Of a stretch of DNA of 64,000 nt, positions 9,072-20,273 are shown in pieces. A program made the translations under genes and the position numbers. The stretch is from Bacillus sp. J37 (GTDB lineage Bacteria > Bacillota > Bacilli > Bacillales > Bacillaceae). The notes under the pieces are model-generated. The model saw only the letters and a list, made by a program, of their open reading frames with translations, searched no databases and was not told the origin of the DNA. Where the stretch lies: the NCBI RefSeq assembly GCF_000518865.1, contig NZ_JAEK01000014.1:49323-113322 (forward strand), written 5' to 3'. Each line of letters begins with the position of its first letter. Position 1 is the first letter of the stretch.

Positions 9072-9548
9072 TACATAACCTCTTTCATATGTTTTCTAAC
9101 CAAATAATGTTCCACGATGTTATGCATACTGTTAATTCCTTCACATAACTCTTGAACAGGTAGGCTATTTTACTTACCATATAACTTGTCCTGCCATTAA
9201 GAAACCCACCACAATCTTACCATTATTTATATATTTTATGGCAAATTCACTTATATAATTTTCTTTTTACCATTTTGTAGGAAATAGTATCTATTTTAAA
9301 TTATTTTTTATACTTTTGATCATTTTAGACTTAGTATAAAAAATGTTGACTGAGCTAATTGATAACGATATAATTCATTTGTTTTATGTTAAATAAATAG
9401 TCAGATTTCGACACAAACTCTACATAATAGAAAATGTAACCGAAACTGAAATAATTCGTTTAGCAGCATAATATACAAAAATAAAATTTCATCATGTCCT
9501 ATACGTGATAAACATTTAAAATAAAAAAGAAATGAAGGTGGAAATACG
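9072..9548. other. Gene-free gap yktA-speA
   Basis: Very AT-rich. I see no gene or RNA gene. The only clear signal is a sigma-A-type promoter at 9346-9374 pointing to speA, which leaves a leader of about 165 nt that shows no strong hairpin. Confidence 0.6.
9346..9374 (+). promoter_or_regulatory. Probable speA promoter
   Basis: TTGACT, a 17-nt spacer and TATAAT form a near-consensus sigma-A promoter. The predicted start is near 9381, about 168 nt before the speA start codon. Confidence 0.7.
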
Positions 9549-11024
9549 TTGTCACAATTTGAAACACCATTGTTTACAGGTTTAATAGAACACGCAAAAA
9601 AGAATCCAATTCAATTCCACATACCAGGCCATAAAAAAGGTGCAGGTATTGACCCTGAATTTAGAGCTTTCATTGGTGATAATGCACTATCTATTGATTT
9701 GATCAATATTGGACCATTAGATGATTTACACGCACCTAAAGGTATAATAAAAAAAGCTCAGGACTTAGCGGCAGACGCATTCGGAGCCGACCATACATTT
9801 TTCTCTGTACAAGGAACAAGCGGAGCTATTATGACTATGGTCATGGCTGTATGTGGCCCAGGAGATAAAATTATTGTTCCTAGAAATGTACATAAATCTG
9901 TTATGTCGGCTATTGTCTTCTCCGGCGCTACACCAATTTTTATACATCCGGAAATTGATAAAAGATTAGGAATCTCACATGGCATCACGACAGATGCAGT
10001 TGAAAAGGCACTTGAGCAACATCCTGATGCAAAAGGGGTATTAGTTATTAATCCAACATATTTTGGTATTTCCGCAGATTTACAGAAAATCGTTGAGATT
10101 GCTCATTCATACTCTGTACCTGTATTAGTAGATGAAGCACATGGTGTACACATTCATTTTCATGAAGACCTGCCTTTGAGCGCTATGCAGGCTGGAGCAG
10201 ATATGGCCGCAACAAGCGTTCATAAGCTTGGTGGTTCCATGACTCAGAGCTCGGTTTTAAACGTAAGAGAAGGGCTTGTATCACCTCAGCGTGTGCAATC
10301 AATTTTAAGTATGATGACAACAACCTCAACTTCCTATTTATTATTAGCTTCACTTGATGTAGCAAGGAAAAGATTGGCAACAGAAGGTCATGAATTAATT
10401 CAAAAAACAATTGAATTAGCTAATTACACAAGAGATCAATTAAATGAAATACCAAACATATCTTGTATAGGAAAAGAAATTATCGGGACAAAAGCTACCT
10501 TTGATTATGACCCTACCAAATTAATTATTCCTATTTATGAGCTCGGAATTACAGGCTATGATGTTGAAAAATGGTTGCGGGAAAATTATCATATCGAAGT
10601 GGAATTATCTGATTTATATAATATTCTTTGTATTATTACACCGGGTGACACGAAAGAGGATGTAGATATGTTAATTAGCGCATTAAAAGAATTATCACAT
10701 CAAATTCAAGTAACCCAAGACCCGTTGAAATCTAAGGAACGAATCTTTTTACCGGATATACCAGTTCTTGCATTAACCCCTCGTGATGCATTTTATGCTG
10801 AAACAGAAATAATTCCCTTTAACGAATCTGCCGGAAGAATTATTGCTGAGTTTATTATGGTTTACCCACCCGGTATCCCAATCTTTATTCCCGGTGAAAT
10901 CATTACAGAAGAGAATTTAACATACATTAAGAAAAACTTAGAAGTGGGTTTACCTGTACAAGGACCGGAAGACCCGACTTTAGATAATTTAAGAGTCATT
11001 AAAGAACATCGTGCTATCAGGTAA
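9549..11024 (+). CDS. speA: Arginine decarboxylase (Orn/Lys/Arg decarboxylase family)
   Basis: 491 residues, the same length class as B. subtilis SpeA (about 490). It is a fold-type I PLP enzyme. The PLP lysine is in SVHKLGGSMTQ at about residue 226, with VDEAHGVH upstream for cofactor binding and a C-terminal MVYPPGIPIFIPGE signature of the group III decarboxylases. SpeA converts arginine to agmatine, the first step of polyamine synthesis through SpeE and SpeB. The start is TTG, chosen because GAAGGTGG lies about 7 nt upstream. Lysine or ornithine as substrate cannot be excluded from sequence, but the yktA-speA-SR1-slp-pdhD order supports SpeA. Confidence 0.93.
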   Translation: MSQFETPLFTGLIEHAKKNPIQFHIPGHKKGAGIDPEFRAFIGDNALSIDLINIGPLDDLHAPKGIIKKAQDLAADAFGADHTFFSVQGTSGAIMTMVMAVCGPGDKIIVPRNVHKSVMSAIVFSGATPIFIHPEIDKRLGISHGITTDAVEKALEQHPDAKGVLVINPTYFGISADLQKIVEIAHSYSVPVLVDEAHGVHIHFHEDLPLSAMQAGADMAATSVHKLGGSMTQSSVLNVREGLVSPQRVQSILSMMTTTSTSYLLLASLDVARKRLATEGHELIQKTIELANYTRDQLNEIPNISCIGKEIIGTKATFDYDPTKLIIPIYELGITGYDVEKWLRENYHIEVELSDLYNILCIITPGDTKEDVDMLISALKELSHQIQVTQDPLKSKERIFLPDIPVLALTPRDAFYAETEIIPFNESAGRIIAEFIMVYPPGIPIFIPGEIITEENLTYIKKNLEVGLPVQGPEDPTLDNLRVIKEHRAIR

Positions 11025-11030
11025 ATGATG

Positions 11031-11114
11031 AAAAACAAGGACAGACTCCCAAGAGAATATAAAGCCCTTTTCTTCTAAAAGAACTATATATATTCATACT
11101 TTGGAGACTGTCCT
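11031..11114 (-). terminator. SR1 terminator
   Basis: AGGACAGTCTCC and GGAGTCTGTCCT (minus strand, one mismatch) close a large loop and are followed by TTGTTTTT. The plus-strand side lacks a good T run, so it mainly serves SR1. It may also hinder read-through from speA. Confidence 0.65.
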
Positions 11115-11150
11115 ATTATTTACTTTACTATATATTTATGTGGAACCTGT

Positions 11151-11291
11151 CTAATTGATCTTTACTTTTACAACTTTTTGGTTTTGGTTACAACAATCCT
11201 GATGACTACATTTCCCATACAAAGTTGTCACTTTCTCCCCTTCAATATGACCAATTGTAGAGTTGCAGTGCTGACATACGATTGTTCCCAT
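11151..11291 (-). CDS. sr1p: GapA-binding peptide SR1P
   Basis: 46 residues beginning MGTIVCQHCNSTIGHIEGEK, then VTTLYGKCSHQDCC. It matches the SR1P family start MGTIVCQ.C and has CxxC plus later Cys residues for a zinc-knuckle-like fold. AAAGGGG lies 7 nt before the ATG at 11291. An ATG two codons upstream is too close to that site. In B. subtilis SR1P binds glyceraldehyde-3-phosphate dehydrogenase GapA and promotes its interaction with RNase J1. That nuclease gene (rnjA) is 9 kb away in this window. Confidence 0.88.
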   Translation of the reverse strand: MGTIVCQHCNSTIGHIEGEKVTTLYGKCSHQDCCNQNQKVVKVKIN

Positions 11292-11297
11292 CTCCAT

Positions 11298-11599
11298 ACC
11301 CCTTTTCAATCAATTTTTCACTCTCAAAACCTCTAATTCTATGAAAGCGCATAACATTTCTTATATTCATAATATTATAACACATTTAATTCGTCAATAC
11401 CCATTTGTATAACATAATTAATTAATTGATCATAATAATTCAAATAAATCACATTATTTTGGTGGTATGAGAACAAATAAAAAAATAGATAATAGCCATT
11501 AAATACCCTTTTATACGATCGATATAAGTTAGACATGTTCTTTATGAACACTACAAATTTCCATATCATAATTCCTCTATTATCTCAAATGTGTCATAC
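11298..11599. other. Gap upstream of SR1
   Basis: Apart from the SR1 leader and promoter, the stretch 11400-11599 is AT-rich. A 64-codon reading frame crosses it, but that frame runs over the SR1 promoter and has no ribosome binding site. I see no further gene. Confidence 0.5.
11341..11397 (-). promoter_or_regulatory. SR1 promoter with catabolite-type operators
   Basis: The -35 TTGACG (11392-11397), 17-nt spacer and -10 TATTAT (11369-11374) are a good sigma-A promoter. TGTGTTATAAT (11374-11384) resembles the CcpN operator consensus as I remember it (TRTGHYATAYW, 10 of 11). ATGAAAGCGCATAAC just downstream of the start is a weak cre-like match. B. subtilis SR1 is repressed by CcpN and CcpA, so both are plausible but unproven. 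Confidence 0.5.
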
Positions 11600-11851
11600 T
11601 CATACAAGAACAAAGAGCAATAGCACTTTGTATGAGATAACATATGTTATAAGTGATGAAATAGAAAAAATAATTGCAGATTTTCTTTTTTCCATCATTG
11701 TAAGAGCAATCAAATAGGAGAGATAGAAAAACATCAGCAGCAAAATGGACTTAGCTAAAAAGCTGTCTTTATTAGATAACCATTCAATTACACTGTATCC
11801 ACTCCATAATATTATATGTATACAGGATAGTACGCCTAAAGTAAATTTCAT
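11600..11851 (-). CDS. Hypothetical small membrane protein
   Basis: 83 residues from the ATG at 11851, with GAGGTGGAG about 4-9 nt upstream. Three hydrophobic stretches are visible (about 3-22, 35-55 and 60-80), separated by short basic loops such as MEKRKS. I do not recognise the family. It is a single gene divergent from slp, and no operon partner is evident. The good start site and hydrophobic periodicity argue that it is real, but conservation has not been tested. Confidence 0.5.
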   Translation of the reverse strand: MKFTLGVLSCIHIILWSGYSVIEWLSNKDSFLAKSILLLMFFYLSYLIALTMMEKRKSAIIFSISSLITYVISYKVLLLFVLV

Positions 11852-12123
11852 TTCACTCCACCTCTTCAATATGTATGAAAACGGACTACAATATAGAATC
11901 CCCTACAATAAATTAGCTTATTGAATTGGAAATTTTAAGTATTTGTATAGGTAAAACGTAATATTTTTCATTTATGTAACAAATAGATGACAAGAGAAGG
12001 TTAAACAAATATATATGATAAAATAGTTATAATTTAGTCTTATTGTACGTATCTAGTTAAATATAACCTTGCTGTACATACTATTTTGGAACTATTTAAA
12101 TTATTTAGAAGAGGTGGACATGG

Positions 12124-12498
12124 ATGAAAAGATCAATACTTATTATTTTCATTATTCCAGTCGTTGTTCTTTCCTCCTGCAAAAACATTATAAATTCAGA
12201 TGTGCCCACAGATTTCACTCTTAATAGAGATAAACAAATCGTGTTTTTTTCTGATGATAAAAATATTGATAGAGAAGCGATTTACTATGATGCATTATTA
12301 GTCATTAAAGAAGACTTTCCAGAAGAGTTTGAGAATATGAGAGTGATTTCTGAAAATATGGATAAACATTTATATGAGGTCGATACATACCCTTCCCTTT
12401 TAGTTGTATCAAAAAAGGAAATTCTTGTACAAATTGAAGGAACAGTTTTATCAAAAGAAGAAATTTTAGAGCCAGTTTCTAATGCATTATTAGAGTGA
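12124..12498 (+). CDS. slp: Small peptidoglycan-associated lipoprotein Slp
   Basis: 124 residues. A lipoprotein signal peptide ends LSSC with the Cys near residue 19. The mature part has a thioredoxin-fold look without catalytic cysteines: QIVFFSDDKN, DALLVIKEDFP and the cis-Pro-like turn EVDTYPSLLVV, then a strand KEILVQIEG. Position between pdhD and speA matches B. subtilis slp. The RBS GAGGTGG is close to the ATG. The function is unknown. Lipid anchoring is predicted from the lipobox. Confidence 0.82.
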   Translation: MKRSILIIFIIPVVVLSSCKNIINSDVPTDFTLNRDKQIVFFSDDKNIDREAIYYDALLVIKEDFPEEFENMRVISENMDKHLYEVDTYPSLLVVSKKEILVQIEGTVLSKEEILEPVSNALLE

Positions 12499-12526
12499 AA
12501 AAGGGGGACTCATGTCCCTCTTTTGG
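12499..12526 (+). terminator. slp terminator
   Basis: AAAAGGGGGAC pairs with GTCCCTCTTTT (one G:T) and is followed by a short T run. It starts at the base after the slp stop. Confidence 0.7.
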
Positions 12527-12558
12527 TATGTGTAACTCCTTTTTAAAAATCGAACAAT

Positions 12559-12593
12559 AAAAAGATGCTAACTTCAAAGTTAGCATCTTTTTA
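12559..12593. terminator. pdh operon terminator
   Basis: AAAGATGCTAAC and GTTAGCATCTTT form a perfect stem around TTCAAA, flanked by A and T runs. It lies just beyond the pdhD stop and can work in both directions. Confidence 0.9.
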
Positions 12594-12597
12594 TTGA

Positions 12598-14007
12598 TTA
12601 TTTTACAATATGGATTGGACTACCAATTGCAACTTCAGCAGCTTCCATTGTAATTTCACCTAATGTAGGGTGAGCGTGAATTGTCATAGCGATATCTTCA
12701 GCTGTCATTCCAGCTTCAATCGCTAAACCAAGTTCTGAGATCATATCAGACGCACTTGGCCCAGCAATTTGTGCACCAATAACTAATCCATCTTCTTTAC
12801 GAGTAACAAGCTTTAAGAAACCATCAGTGTCATTTAATGATAATGCACGACCATTAGCGGCAAATGGGAACTTAGCAGCATTTACCTCAATTCCATCTGC
12901 TTTAGCATCTGCTTCTGTATAGCCAACAGATGCAAGCTCAGGCTCAGAGAAGACAACAGCCGGAATACCAAGATAGTCGATTTCAGCTTTTTCTCCTGCA
13001 ATCGCTTCTGCAGCAATTTTACCTTCATAAGAAGCTTTATGTGCTAATTGAGGACCTTCAACAATATCACCAATTGCATAAATATTAGAGATATTAGTGC
13101 GGCATTGCTTATCAATTTTGATAATTCCTCTATCAGTCATTTCCACTCCAACTTGCTCTAAACCAAGTTCATCAGTGTTTGGACGACGTCCAACAGAAAC
13201 TAATAAATAATCAGCTTCAATTGTTTTTTCTTCGCCATTCACTTCAAATGTAACTTTTACGCCATTTTCGTTTTCTTCAACACTTTTCGCTGAAGCTTTT
13301 GTGTGAATTTCAGCACCTTTTTTCTTAAGGTTACGTTTTACAATAGCGCTCATTTGTTTTTCAAAACCTGCTAGGATTTCATCAGCAGCTTCAATGAACG
13401 TAACTTCTGTTCCAAAGTTAGCATATGCAGAACCAAGTTCGATTCCGATTACACCGCCACCGATGACAACTAGCTTATTAGGAATTTCTTGAAGGTTTAA
13501 TGCCCCTGTTGAATTGATTACTCGCTTCGTGTATTTGAAAGTTGGAATCTCAACTGGGCGAGAACCTGTTGCAATGATACAATTTTTAAATTTGTATGTT
13601 TGTGAAGATGTTTCGTCCATCACTTTAACTGTTTCATTATCAACGAAGTACGCTTCACCAGAAACGACATCAACTTTATTACCCTTAAGTAATCCGGCTA
13701 CACCGCCAGTTAATTTTTTTACAACACCTTGCTTGAATTCTTGAACTTTAGAAAAATCAACTGTTACATTATCAGCTTTAATACCCATTTCTTCAGAGTG
13801 TTTAGCTGTTTCATAACGATGACCGGCAGCGATCAACGCTTTTGAAGGAATACAACCTACATTTAAGCATACTCCTCCAAGTGTTGCTTTTTCTACTACT
13901 GTTACCTTTTGCCCTAATTGAGCAGCACGGATCGCTGCAACGTATCCGCCTGGGCCTGCTCCAATGACAAGAGTATCTGTTTCAATCGGGAAATCTCCAA
14001 CTACCAT
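12598..14007 (-). CDS. pdhD: Dihydrolipoyl dehydrogenase (PDH E3)
   Basis: 469 residues. The FAD motif [10 protein letters not shown] is at about 16, the redox disulfide in [15 protein letters not shown] at about 44-58, and the NAD motif [15 protein letters not shown] at about 182. The C-terminal active-site HAHPTLGE (His near 446) comes from the partner subunit in the dimer. It reoxidises dihydrolipoamide of the pyruvate dehydrogenase complex, making NADH, and may also serve other 2-oxoacid complexes. It starts 3 nt after the pdhC stop and is the last gene of pdhABCD. Confidence 0.97.
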   Translation of the reverse strand: MVVGDFPIETDTLVIGAGPGGYVAAIRAAQLGQKVTVVEKATLGGVCLNVGCIPSKALIAAGHRYETAKHSEEMGIKADNVTVDFSKVQEFKQGVVKKLTGGVAGLLKGNKVDVVSGEAYFVDNETVKVMDETSSQTYKFKNCIIATGSRPVEIPTFKYTKRVINSTGALNLQEIPNKLVVIGGGVIGIELGSAYANFGTEVTFIEAADEILAGFEKQMSAIVKRNLKKKGAEIHTKASAKSVEENENGVKVTFEVNGEEKTIEADYLLVSVGRRPNTDELGLEQVGVEMTDRGIIKIDKQCRTNISNIYAIGDIVEGPQLAHKASYEGKIAAEAIAGEKAEIDYLGIPAVVFSEPELASVGYTEADAKADGIEVNAAKFPFAANGRALSLNDTDGFLKLVTRKEDGLVIGAQIAGPSASDMISELGLAIEAGMTAEDIAMTIHAHPTLGEITMEAAEVAIGSPIHIVK

Positions 14008-14010
14008 CGA

Positions 14011-15357
14011 TTACGCCTCCATTAAGATTAATTGTGGATCGTTTAGTAAACGCTTGATGTGGTTAAGAGCATTTTGAGCTGTAGCACCATCGATCATTCT
14101 GTGGTCGAAGCTTAAAGATAAAGCTAGAACCGGAGCTACAACAATCTCTCCATCACGAACAATTGGTTTATCAGCAATACGACCAATACCTAAGATTGCA
14201 ACCTCAGGATGGTTAATAACAGGTGTAAACCATTGTCCACCAGCCGAACCAATGTTTGTAATTGTGCATGAAGCACCTTTCATTTCATTTGGTGCAAGCT
14301 TACCTTCACGTGCTTTTGTAGCTAGTCCATTAATTTCATCTGAAATTTCAAAAACAGATTTACGTTCTGCATTTTTAACAACCGGTACAAGGAGACCTTT
14401 TTCAGTGTCAGCAGCAATACCAATGTTGTAATAGTGTTTTTGAACAACTTCTTCTGTTTTATCGTCAAGAGTTGTATTAAGAACCGGATACTTTTTAAGT
14501 GCTGAAGTTAGAGCTTTCACTACGTACGGTAAATATGTTAACTTAATTCCTTGCTCTGCTGCAACATTTTTGAATTGCTTTCTGTGAGCAACTAAGTTTG
14601 TTACATCCACTTCATCCATAAGCGTAACGTGTGGAGCTGTGTGTTTAGAGTTTACCATCGCTTTTGCAATTGCTTTACGGATTGGGCTCATTTTTTCACG
14701 AGTTTCAGGGAAATCTCCTTCAGGAATCGCTTGAGCTGCAGCCGGCTTCGCTTTTTTCTCTTCTTGTGCAGGTGCTGCTTCTTCTGTAGCAGGTTTTGCT
14801 TCTGCAACTCCTCCACCTTGTAAGAATGATTCAACATCTTCTTTTAGTACACGTCCGTTTTTACCACTGCCAGATACTTGACGAATATCTACATCTTTCT
14901 CACGAGCATATTTACGAACTGAAGGCATAGCAATAACGCGTTTGTTCGGATCTACTTCAACCTCTGGTTGTACACCTGCTTGTTTTTCTTGTTTAGGTGC
15001 TTCTTCTTTTTTCACATCTTGACCAGCTTCTGCAGTAGATTGAACCTGTGCTTCTGTTTTTTCTTCAGCTTTCGGCTCATCATCACCGTGATCACCTTTG
15101 AATTTCAAGTCCTCATAACCAGGTGCATCAAAGGTAATAATTGTTTGACCTACAGTCGCAACTGTACCTTCTTCAACGTTAACTTCTGTTACTGTCCCTT
15201 TTACTGGTGATGGGATTTCTACAACCGCTTTATCATTTTGTACTTCAGCTAGGACATCATCTTCTTCAACTTTGTCGCCTGCTTTTACAAACCACTTTAC
15301 GATTTCACCTTCGTGGATACCTTCACCGATATCAGGCAGTTTAAATTCGAATGCCAA
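14011..15357 (-). CDS. pdhC: Dihydrolipoyl acetyltransferase (PDH E2)
   Basis: 448 residues. One lipoyl domain (about 1-78) has the lipoyl lysine in [12 protein letters not shown] long Ala/Glu/Lys/Pro-rich linker leads to a peripheral-subunit binding domain (about 138-172: [16 protein letters not shown]). A second charged linker leads to the catalytic core (about 225-448), whose active site is [10 protein letters not shown]. It forms the 60-mer core of the complex in Bacilli. The 54-nt gap from pdhB carries an RBS of the AGGAGGT type. Confidence 0.97.
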   Translation of the reverse strand: MAFEFKLPDIGEGIHEGEIVKWFVKAGDKVEEDDVLAEVQNDKAVVEIPSPVKGTVTEVNVEEGTVATVGQTIITFDAPGYEDLKFKGDHGDDEPKAEEKTEAQVQSTAEAGQDVKKEEAPKQEKQAGVQPEVEVDPNKRVIAMPSVRKYAREKDVDIRQVSGSGKNGRVLKEDVESFLQGGGVAEAKPATEEAAPAQEEKKAKPAAAQAIPEGDFPETREKMSPIRKAIAKAMVNSKHTAPHVTLMDEVDVTNLVAHRKQFKNVAAEQGIKLTYLPYVVKALTSALKKYPVLNTTLDDKTEEVVQKHYYNIGIAADTEKGLLVPVVKNAERKSVFEISDEINGLATKAREGKLAPNEMKGASCTITNIGSAGGQWFTPVINHPEVAILGIGRIADKPIVRDGEIVVAPVLALSLSFDHRMIDGATAQNALNHIKRLLNDPQLILMEA

Positions 15358-15411
15358 ATCATTCTACCTCCTAAGTAATTGTGTTATGTCAATTATGATT
15401 TATAGTCCAAA

Positions 15412-16389
15412 CTAAAAATTAATTACTTTTTTAGCTGTTTCAAGAATATCTTTATAAATTGGAAGCCATACATTTTCAGCTTCAGTAAATGCGTATACAG
15501 TATCAGGTGCTGTAACACGTAATACAGGAGCTTCTAAGCTTAAGATTGCACGTTCATTAATTTCAGCAACAACGTTAGCAGCTATACCTGCTTGTTTTTG
15601 TGCTTCTTGAACTACAATCGCACGACCTGTTTTTTCAACCGAAGCGATGATTGTTTCAATATCTAATGGGCTGATAGTACGTAAGTCAACAACCTCAACT
15701 GAAACGCCATCTTTCTCTAATTCTTCCGCTGCTTTTAATGATTCGTGCACCATTGCACCGTAAGTAATGATAGAAAGATCTGTACCTTCACGTTTTACGT
15801 CTGCTTTACCAATTTCAATTGTATATTCCTCTTCTGGAACTTCTTGACGGAATGAACGGTATAATTTCATGTGCTCTAAGAAAACAACCGGATCGTTGTC
15901 ACGGATAGCAGAAATTAATAAACCTTTTGCGTCATAAGGAGTTGAAGGAATTACTACTTTTAATCCTGGTTGTTGAGCAACTAGACCCTCTAAGCTATCT
16001 GCATGAAGCTCTGGAGTATGTACAAATCCACCAAATGGAGAACGGATTGTTACAGGAGCTGTCCAACGACCGCCTGAACGGTAACGCATACGCGCTAATT
16101 GACCGCTTAAAGAATCCATTACTTCGTATACGAAACCGAAGAATTGAATTTCCATTACAGGACGGAATCCGGTTAAACCAAAACCAACTGTTAAACCACC
16201 GATACCTGATTCAGCAAGTGGAGTATCGAATACACGATCTTCACCAAATTCTTTTTGAAGCCCTTCCGTTGCACGGAATACGCCACCATTTACACCAACG
16301 TCTTCCCCATAAACAAGGACGTTTTCATCGTTTTTTAATTCGGTGCGTAATGCATCAGTGATGGCTTGAATCATTGTCATTTGTGCCAT
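15412..16389 (-). CDS. pdhB: Pyruvate dehydrogenase E1 beta subunit
   Basis: 325 residues, the standard length for E1 beta. Typical blocks are [19 protein letters not shown] near the N-terminus, [28 protein letters not shown] with the active-site His, and the C-terminal transketolase domain ([11 protein letters not shown]). Together with PdhA it forms the thiamine-diphosphate-dependent alpha2beta2 enzyme that decarboxylates pyruvate and acetylates the E2 lipoyl group. Its start is 3 nt after the pdhA stop. Confidence 0.97.
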   Translation of the reverse strand: MAQMTMIQAITDALRTELKNDENVLVYGEDVGVNGGVFRATEGLQKEFGEDRVFDTPLAESGIGGLTVGFGLTGFRPVMEIQFFGFVYEVMDSLSGQLARMRYRSGGRWTAPVTIRSPFGGFVHTPELHADSLEGLVAQQPGLKVVIPSTPYDAKGLLISAIRDNDPVVFLEHMKLYRSFRQEVPEEEYTIEIGKADVKREGTDLSIITYGAMVHESLKAAEELEKDGVSVEVVDLRTISPLDIETIIASVEKTGRAIVVQEAQKQAGIAANVVAEINERAILSLEAPVLRVTAPDTVYAFTEAENVWLPIYKDILETAKKVINF

Positions 16390-16392
16390 GGC

Positions 16393-17986
<1,594 letters not shown>

Positions 17987-18027
17987 AAAAAAAAAAAGAG
18001 AATGACTCTTCATTTAAGTCATTCTCT
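17987..18027 (-). terminator. ykyA terminator
   Basis: AGAGAATGACT and AGTCATTCTCT form a perfect 11-bp stem, followed on the minus strand by 11 T. The stem overlaps the last bases of the ykyA stop codon. Confidence 0.92.
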
Positions 18028-18688
18028 ACTCATTTCCATCTATTTTAACATCCAGTTCTGCTTGTTCATAGAATGTCATTTTCTGTTCATTATATTGCTC
18101 TGTATATTTATTGAATTCCTCATTTTGCTCCATAACGCTTTTATAAGCTGCATTAATTTTTGAAATTTGCGCATCTAATTCTTTAATAGTCAAATCCTCT
18201 TTTTGTAACATTGTATATAATTCCTTATCTAGTGTAAGAGAAGTTTCATAATTCTTGAAAAGCGTTTCATAGGATTTATATCGATCTTCCATTGTCTTTT
18301 TTAGCTGATTTGCAGAATCTCTTAATTCTTCATCTTTAATATTAGCTATATTATCAGTCATTTCTTCAAATTTTTTCTTTGATGACATAATACTGTCATG
18401 CTCAGCTTCAATTTTGCTCTCACGATCTTCAACAACCGTTATCGCTTCTTTTGATAAGGATACAACTTGATCAAATTCAGTCATACCTAAGTCCATAATT
18501 TTGTTATAGATCTCAGATTCCTTCTTTTCAAGCTCAAGTAGTGGCTCCTGTTGTTCTTTAAATGTGTCTTCCAGTGAGGCAACCTCTTCTAATGTTTGAT
18601 AGATATTTTCTTCCGGTGAGGGACCTAAACAACCTGATAGTAAAATAATACATAAAAATAGCATTAAAACCGTTTGTTTTTTCATCAT
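18026..18688 (-). CDS. ykyA: YkyA-type lipoprotein with coiled coils
   Basis: 220 residues from the ATG at 18688. A run of five G lies 12 nt upstream, and a second ATG follows directly. The lipobox LLSGC gives a lipid-anchored Cys near residue 20. Almost all the rest is alpha-helical and charged with long heptads, as in the YkyA family annotated as putative cell-wall binding lipoproteins. The neighbouring pdhA and def positions match B. subtilis ykyA. The function is unknown. Confidence 0.88.
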   Translation of the reverse strand: MMKKQTVLMLFLCIILLSGCLGPSPEENIYQTLEEVASLEDTFKEQQEPLLELEKKESEIYNKIMDLGMTEFDQVVSLSKEAITVVEDRESKIEAEHDSIMSSKKKFEEMTDNIANIKDEELRDSANQLKKTMEDRYKSYETLFKNYETSLTLDKELYTMLQKEDLTIKELDAQISKINAAYKSVMEQNEEFNKYTEQYNEQKMTFYEQAELDVKIDGNE

Positions 18689-18955
18689 TTTAAACAAATT
18701 CCCCCTAATCATTCACACATTTTCTACTATAATCTGTTCCATTTATTTACACAATCCTTTTTTGATATTTTTGGAATTAAATGGAGAGATTTGAATTCGT
18801 CTTCTATTGTTATCAATATATGAATACTTGTCTTTTCGTTAGACCATCTTTTTAACAAAAGCTTCTTTGGGCATCTGTCAATACACTTTTACCTAAGTAA
18901 CATAATGTGTACTATATGTCAGGTATGGCGTAATGATTTGGAGGAGGTACTTACA

Positions 18956-19105
18956 ATGCATTATTACGACTTTGGAACTTACGATGGATGCGGATATTAT
19001 GATTACGGATTTGCAGCTCCTGTTAGCTATGGCAATGGCTTTTCCTTAATAGTTGTATTGTTTATCTTGTTAATAATTGTTGGGACAGTATATTTTGGTT
19101 ATTAA
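18956..19105 (+). CDS. YjcZ-family sporulation peptide
   Basis: 49 residues from the ATG at 18956, which follows GGAGGAGG by 8 nt. The N-terminal half is rich in Gly, Tyr and Asp. The C-terminal half is the hydrophobic segment GFSLIVVLFILLIIVGT, the hallmark of YjcZ/SscA-like small sporulation proteins found in spore assembly. A CATAATGT sequence at 18901 resembles a sigma-K -10 box but has no convincing -35. It is the only gene in its transcription unit. Confidence 0.85.
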   Translation: MHYYDFGTYDGCGYYDYGFAAPVSYGNGFSLIVVLFILLIIVGTVYFGY

Positions 19106-19277
19106 TAATTGTAAACGTGGATATCTACACTTTTGATCATCTACGTTTTTCTTTTCGTTTCTAATCCGTTCATTTATAATCAGAGTATATATTATTGTGA
19201 TATGGAGACTTTCTACATACAAAGATTAATATGTAAAAACAATAAATCTGTCACCGTGTTAAAAGGAGTGTTACACC

Positions 19278-19832
19278 ATGATTACAATGGAAGATATTAT
19301 TAGAGAAGGACATCCAACGTTAAAAGAAGTAGCAAAAGAGGTTTCTCTCCCGGCATCTGAGGAAGATAAACAAATATTAACAAAGATGCTTGAATATGTG
19401 AAAAATAGTCAAGATTCTGAGATTGCTGAAAAATATGGACTCCGACCTGGAATTGGTCTAGCAGCTCCCCAAATAAACGTGTCAAAACGTATGATTGCTA
19501 TTCATACCTTGGACGAAAAAGGAAACCAACACAGCTATGCACTTTTTAACCCTAAGATTGTTAGTCATTCTATTGAAAAAAGTTATTTAACTTCAGGAGA
19601 AGGCTGCTTATCAGTTGATCGTGCTGTTCCTGGTATTGTCCCTCGTTTTGCTCGTATTCGTGTAAAAGCAACTACCCTCGAGGGTGAACAAATAGATGTC
19701 CGCTTGAAGGGACTTCTTGCTATCGTCTTTCAACATGAAATTGATCATTTAAATGGCGTTATGTTTTATGATCATATTGATAAAAACAACCCCTTTCAAG
19801 AACCTGAAAATGCGATACCAATTGAAAGGTAG
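19278..19832 (+). CDS. def: Peptide deformylase
   Basis: 184 residues, a type II (Firmicute-length) enzyme. The three metal motifs are present: GIGLAAPQI (about 58), EGCLS (about 111) and QHEIDHLNG (about 153). It removes the N-formyl group from nascent proteins at the ribosome exit. AAAAGGAG lies 10 nt before the ATG. B. subtilis has defB in this position. The gene is monocistronic, with a terminator at 19833. Confidence 0.97.
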   Translation: MITMEDIIREGHPTLKEVAKEVSLPASEEDKQILTKMLEYVKNSQDSEIAEKYGLRPGIGLAAPQINVSKRMIAIHTLDEKGNQHSYALFNPKIVSHSIEKSYLTSGEGCLSVDRAVPGIVPRFARIRVKATTLEGEQIDVRLKGLLAIVFQHEIDHLNGVMFYDHIDKNNPFQEPENAIPIER

Positions 19833-19861
19833 GCAAGGACAATATGTCCTTGCTTTTTTTA
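19833..19861 (+). terminator. def terminator
   Basis: GCAAGGACA and TGTCCTTGC with an ATA loop are followed by seven T. Confidence 0.9.
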
Positions 19862-20026
19862 TTCATCCATAATTATGAAACTTATTTTCACTTACTTTTT
19901 AAAAATTGAAGAACAGTAAATAATTCCCACTAATCAAAATGCAAAAGAAATGCCCCTTCTCCATATACTATAACTGCTTTAATATGGGACGGCTCTTTAT
20001 GAAATTTATAATAGGAGGTAATCATT

Positions 20027-20098
20027 TTGCTGAAAAAATTAAAAAAGTCACTCCGAGAACATATGAACCAGCTACTTAAAAGAAAATTGATCGCTTAA
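20027..20098 (+). CDS. Candidate 23-residue basic peptide
   Basis: A TTG start follows a perfect AGGAGG with 8 nt between. The frame encodes MLKKLKKSLREHMNQLLKRK plus three residues, then stops. The peptide is strongly basic and amphipathic, with ten Lys or Arg residues. I do not recognise it. It lies in the otherwise empty 440-bp interval between def and rpoY. The case rests on the ribosome binding site alone, so it could be chance. Confidence 0.35.
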   Translation: MLKKLKKSLREHMNQLLKRKLIA

Positions 20099-20198
20099 AA
20101 CCTTGTTATATAAGGCTTTAAAGGAGAAAAACAAAAATTATAAAGTGTCCAAATATATATTCGATAAAAAAGAACTCCCTACACTTTTCTTGATATAC

Positions 20199-20227
20199 TT
20201 GGCTTGAATAAGAATATCGAATATAAT
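20199..20227 (+). promoter_or_regulatory. Probable rpoY-rnjA promoter
   Basis: TTGGCT, 17 nt and TATAAT give a good sigma-A promoter, with a predicted start near 20234, 40 nt before rpoY. Confidence 0.7.
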
Positions 20228-20273
20228 AGAAAAAGTTAGTCTAACATTCGGTAGTTAAGGAGAGATTTGGTAA

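Larger units (their letters stand above)
11025..11362 (-). ncRNA. sr1: SR1 dual-function small RNA
   Basis: A minus-strand transcript can be drawn from a sigma-A promoter at 11369-11397 (predicted start near 11362) to a terminator at 11031-11114. Between them is a small ORF matching SR1P. In B. subtilis SR1 lies in this same interval between pdhD and speA. It base-pairs with ahrC mRNA to limit arginine catabolism and also encodes SR1P, which binds GapA. The RNA here would be about 320 nt, longer than the B. subtilis form (about 205 nt as I recall). Boundaries are predicted, not measured. Confidence 0.75.

Noticed and set aside
11375..11569. A 64-codon minus-strand frame upstream of SR1
   Set aside because: No ribosome binding site, low-complexity Tyr/Asn-rich translation, and it runs over the SR1 promoter.
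15927..16361. A 144-codon plus-strand frame inside pdhB
   Set aside because: It is the complement of a conserved coding region with no RBS; the pdhB protein is unambiguous.
18893..18915. A sigma-K-like -10 box before the YjcZ-type gene
   Set aside because: CATAATGT fits the -10, but no matching -35 element is seen at the right distance.
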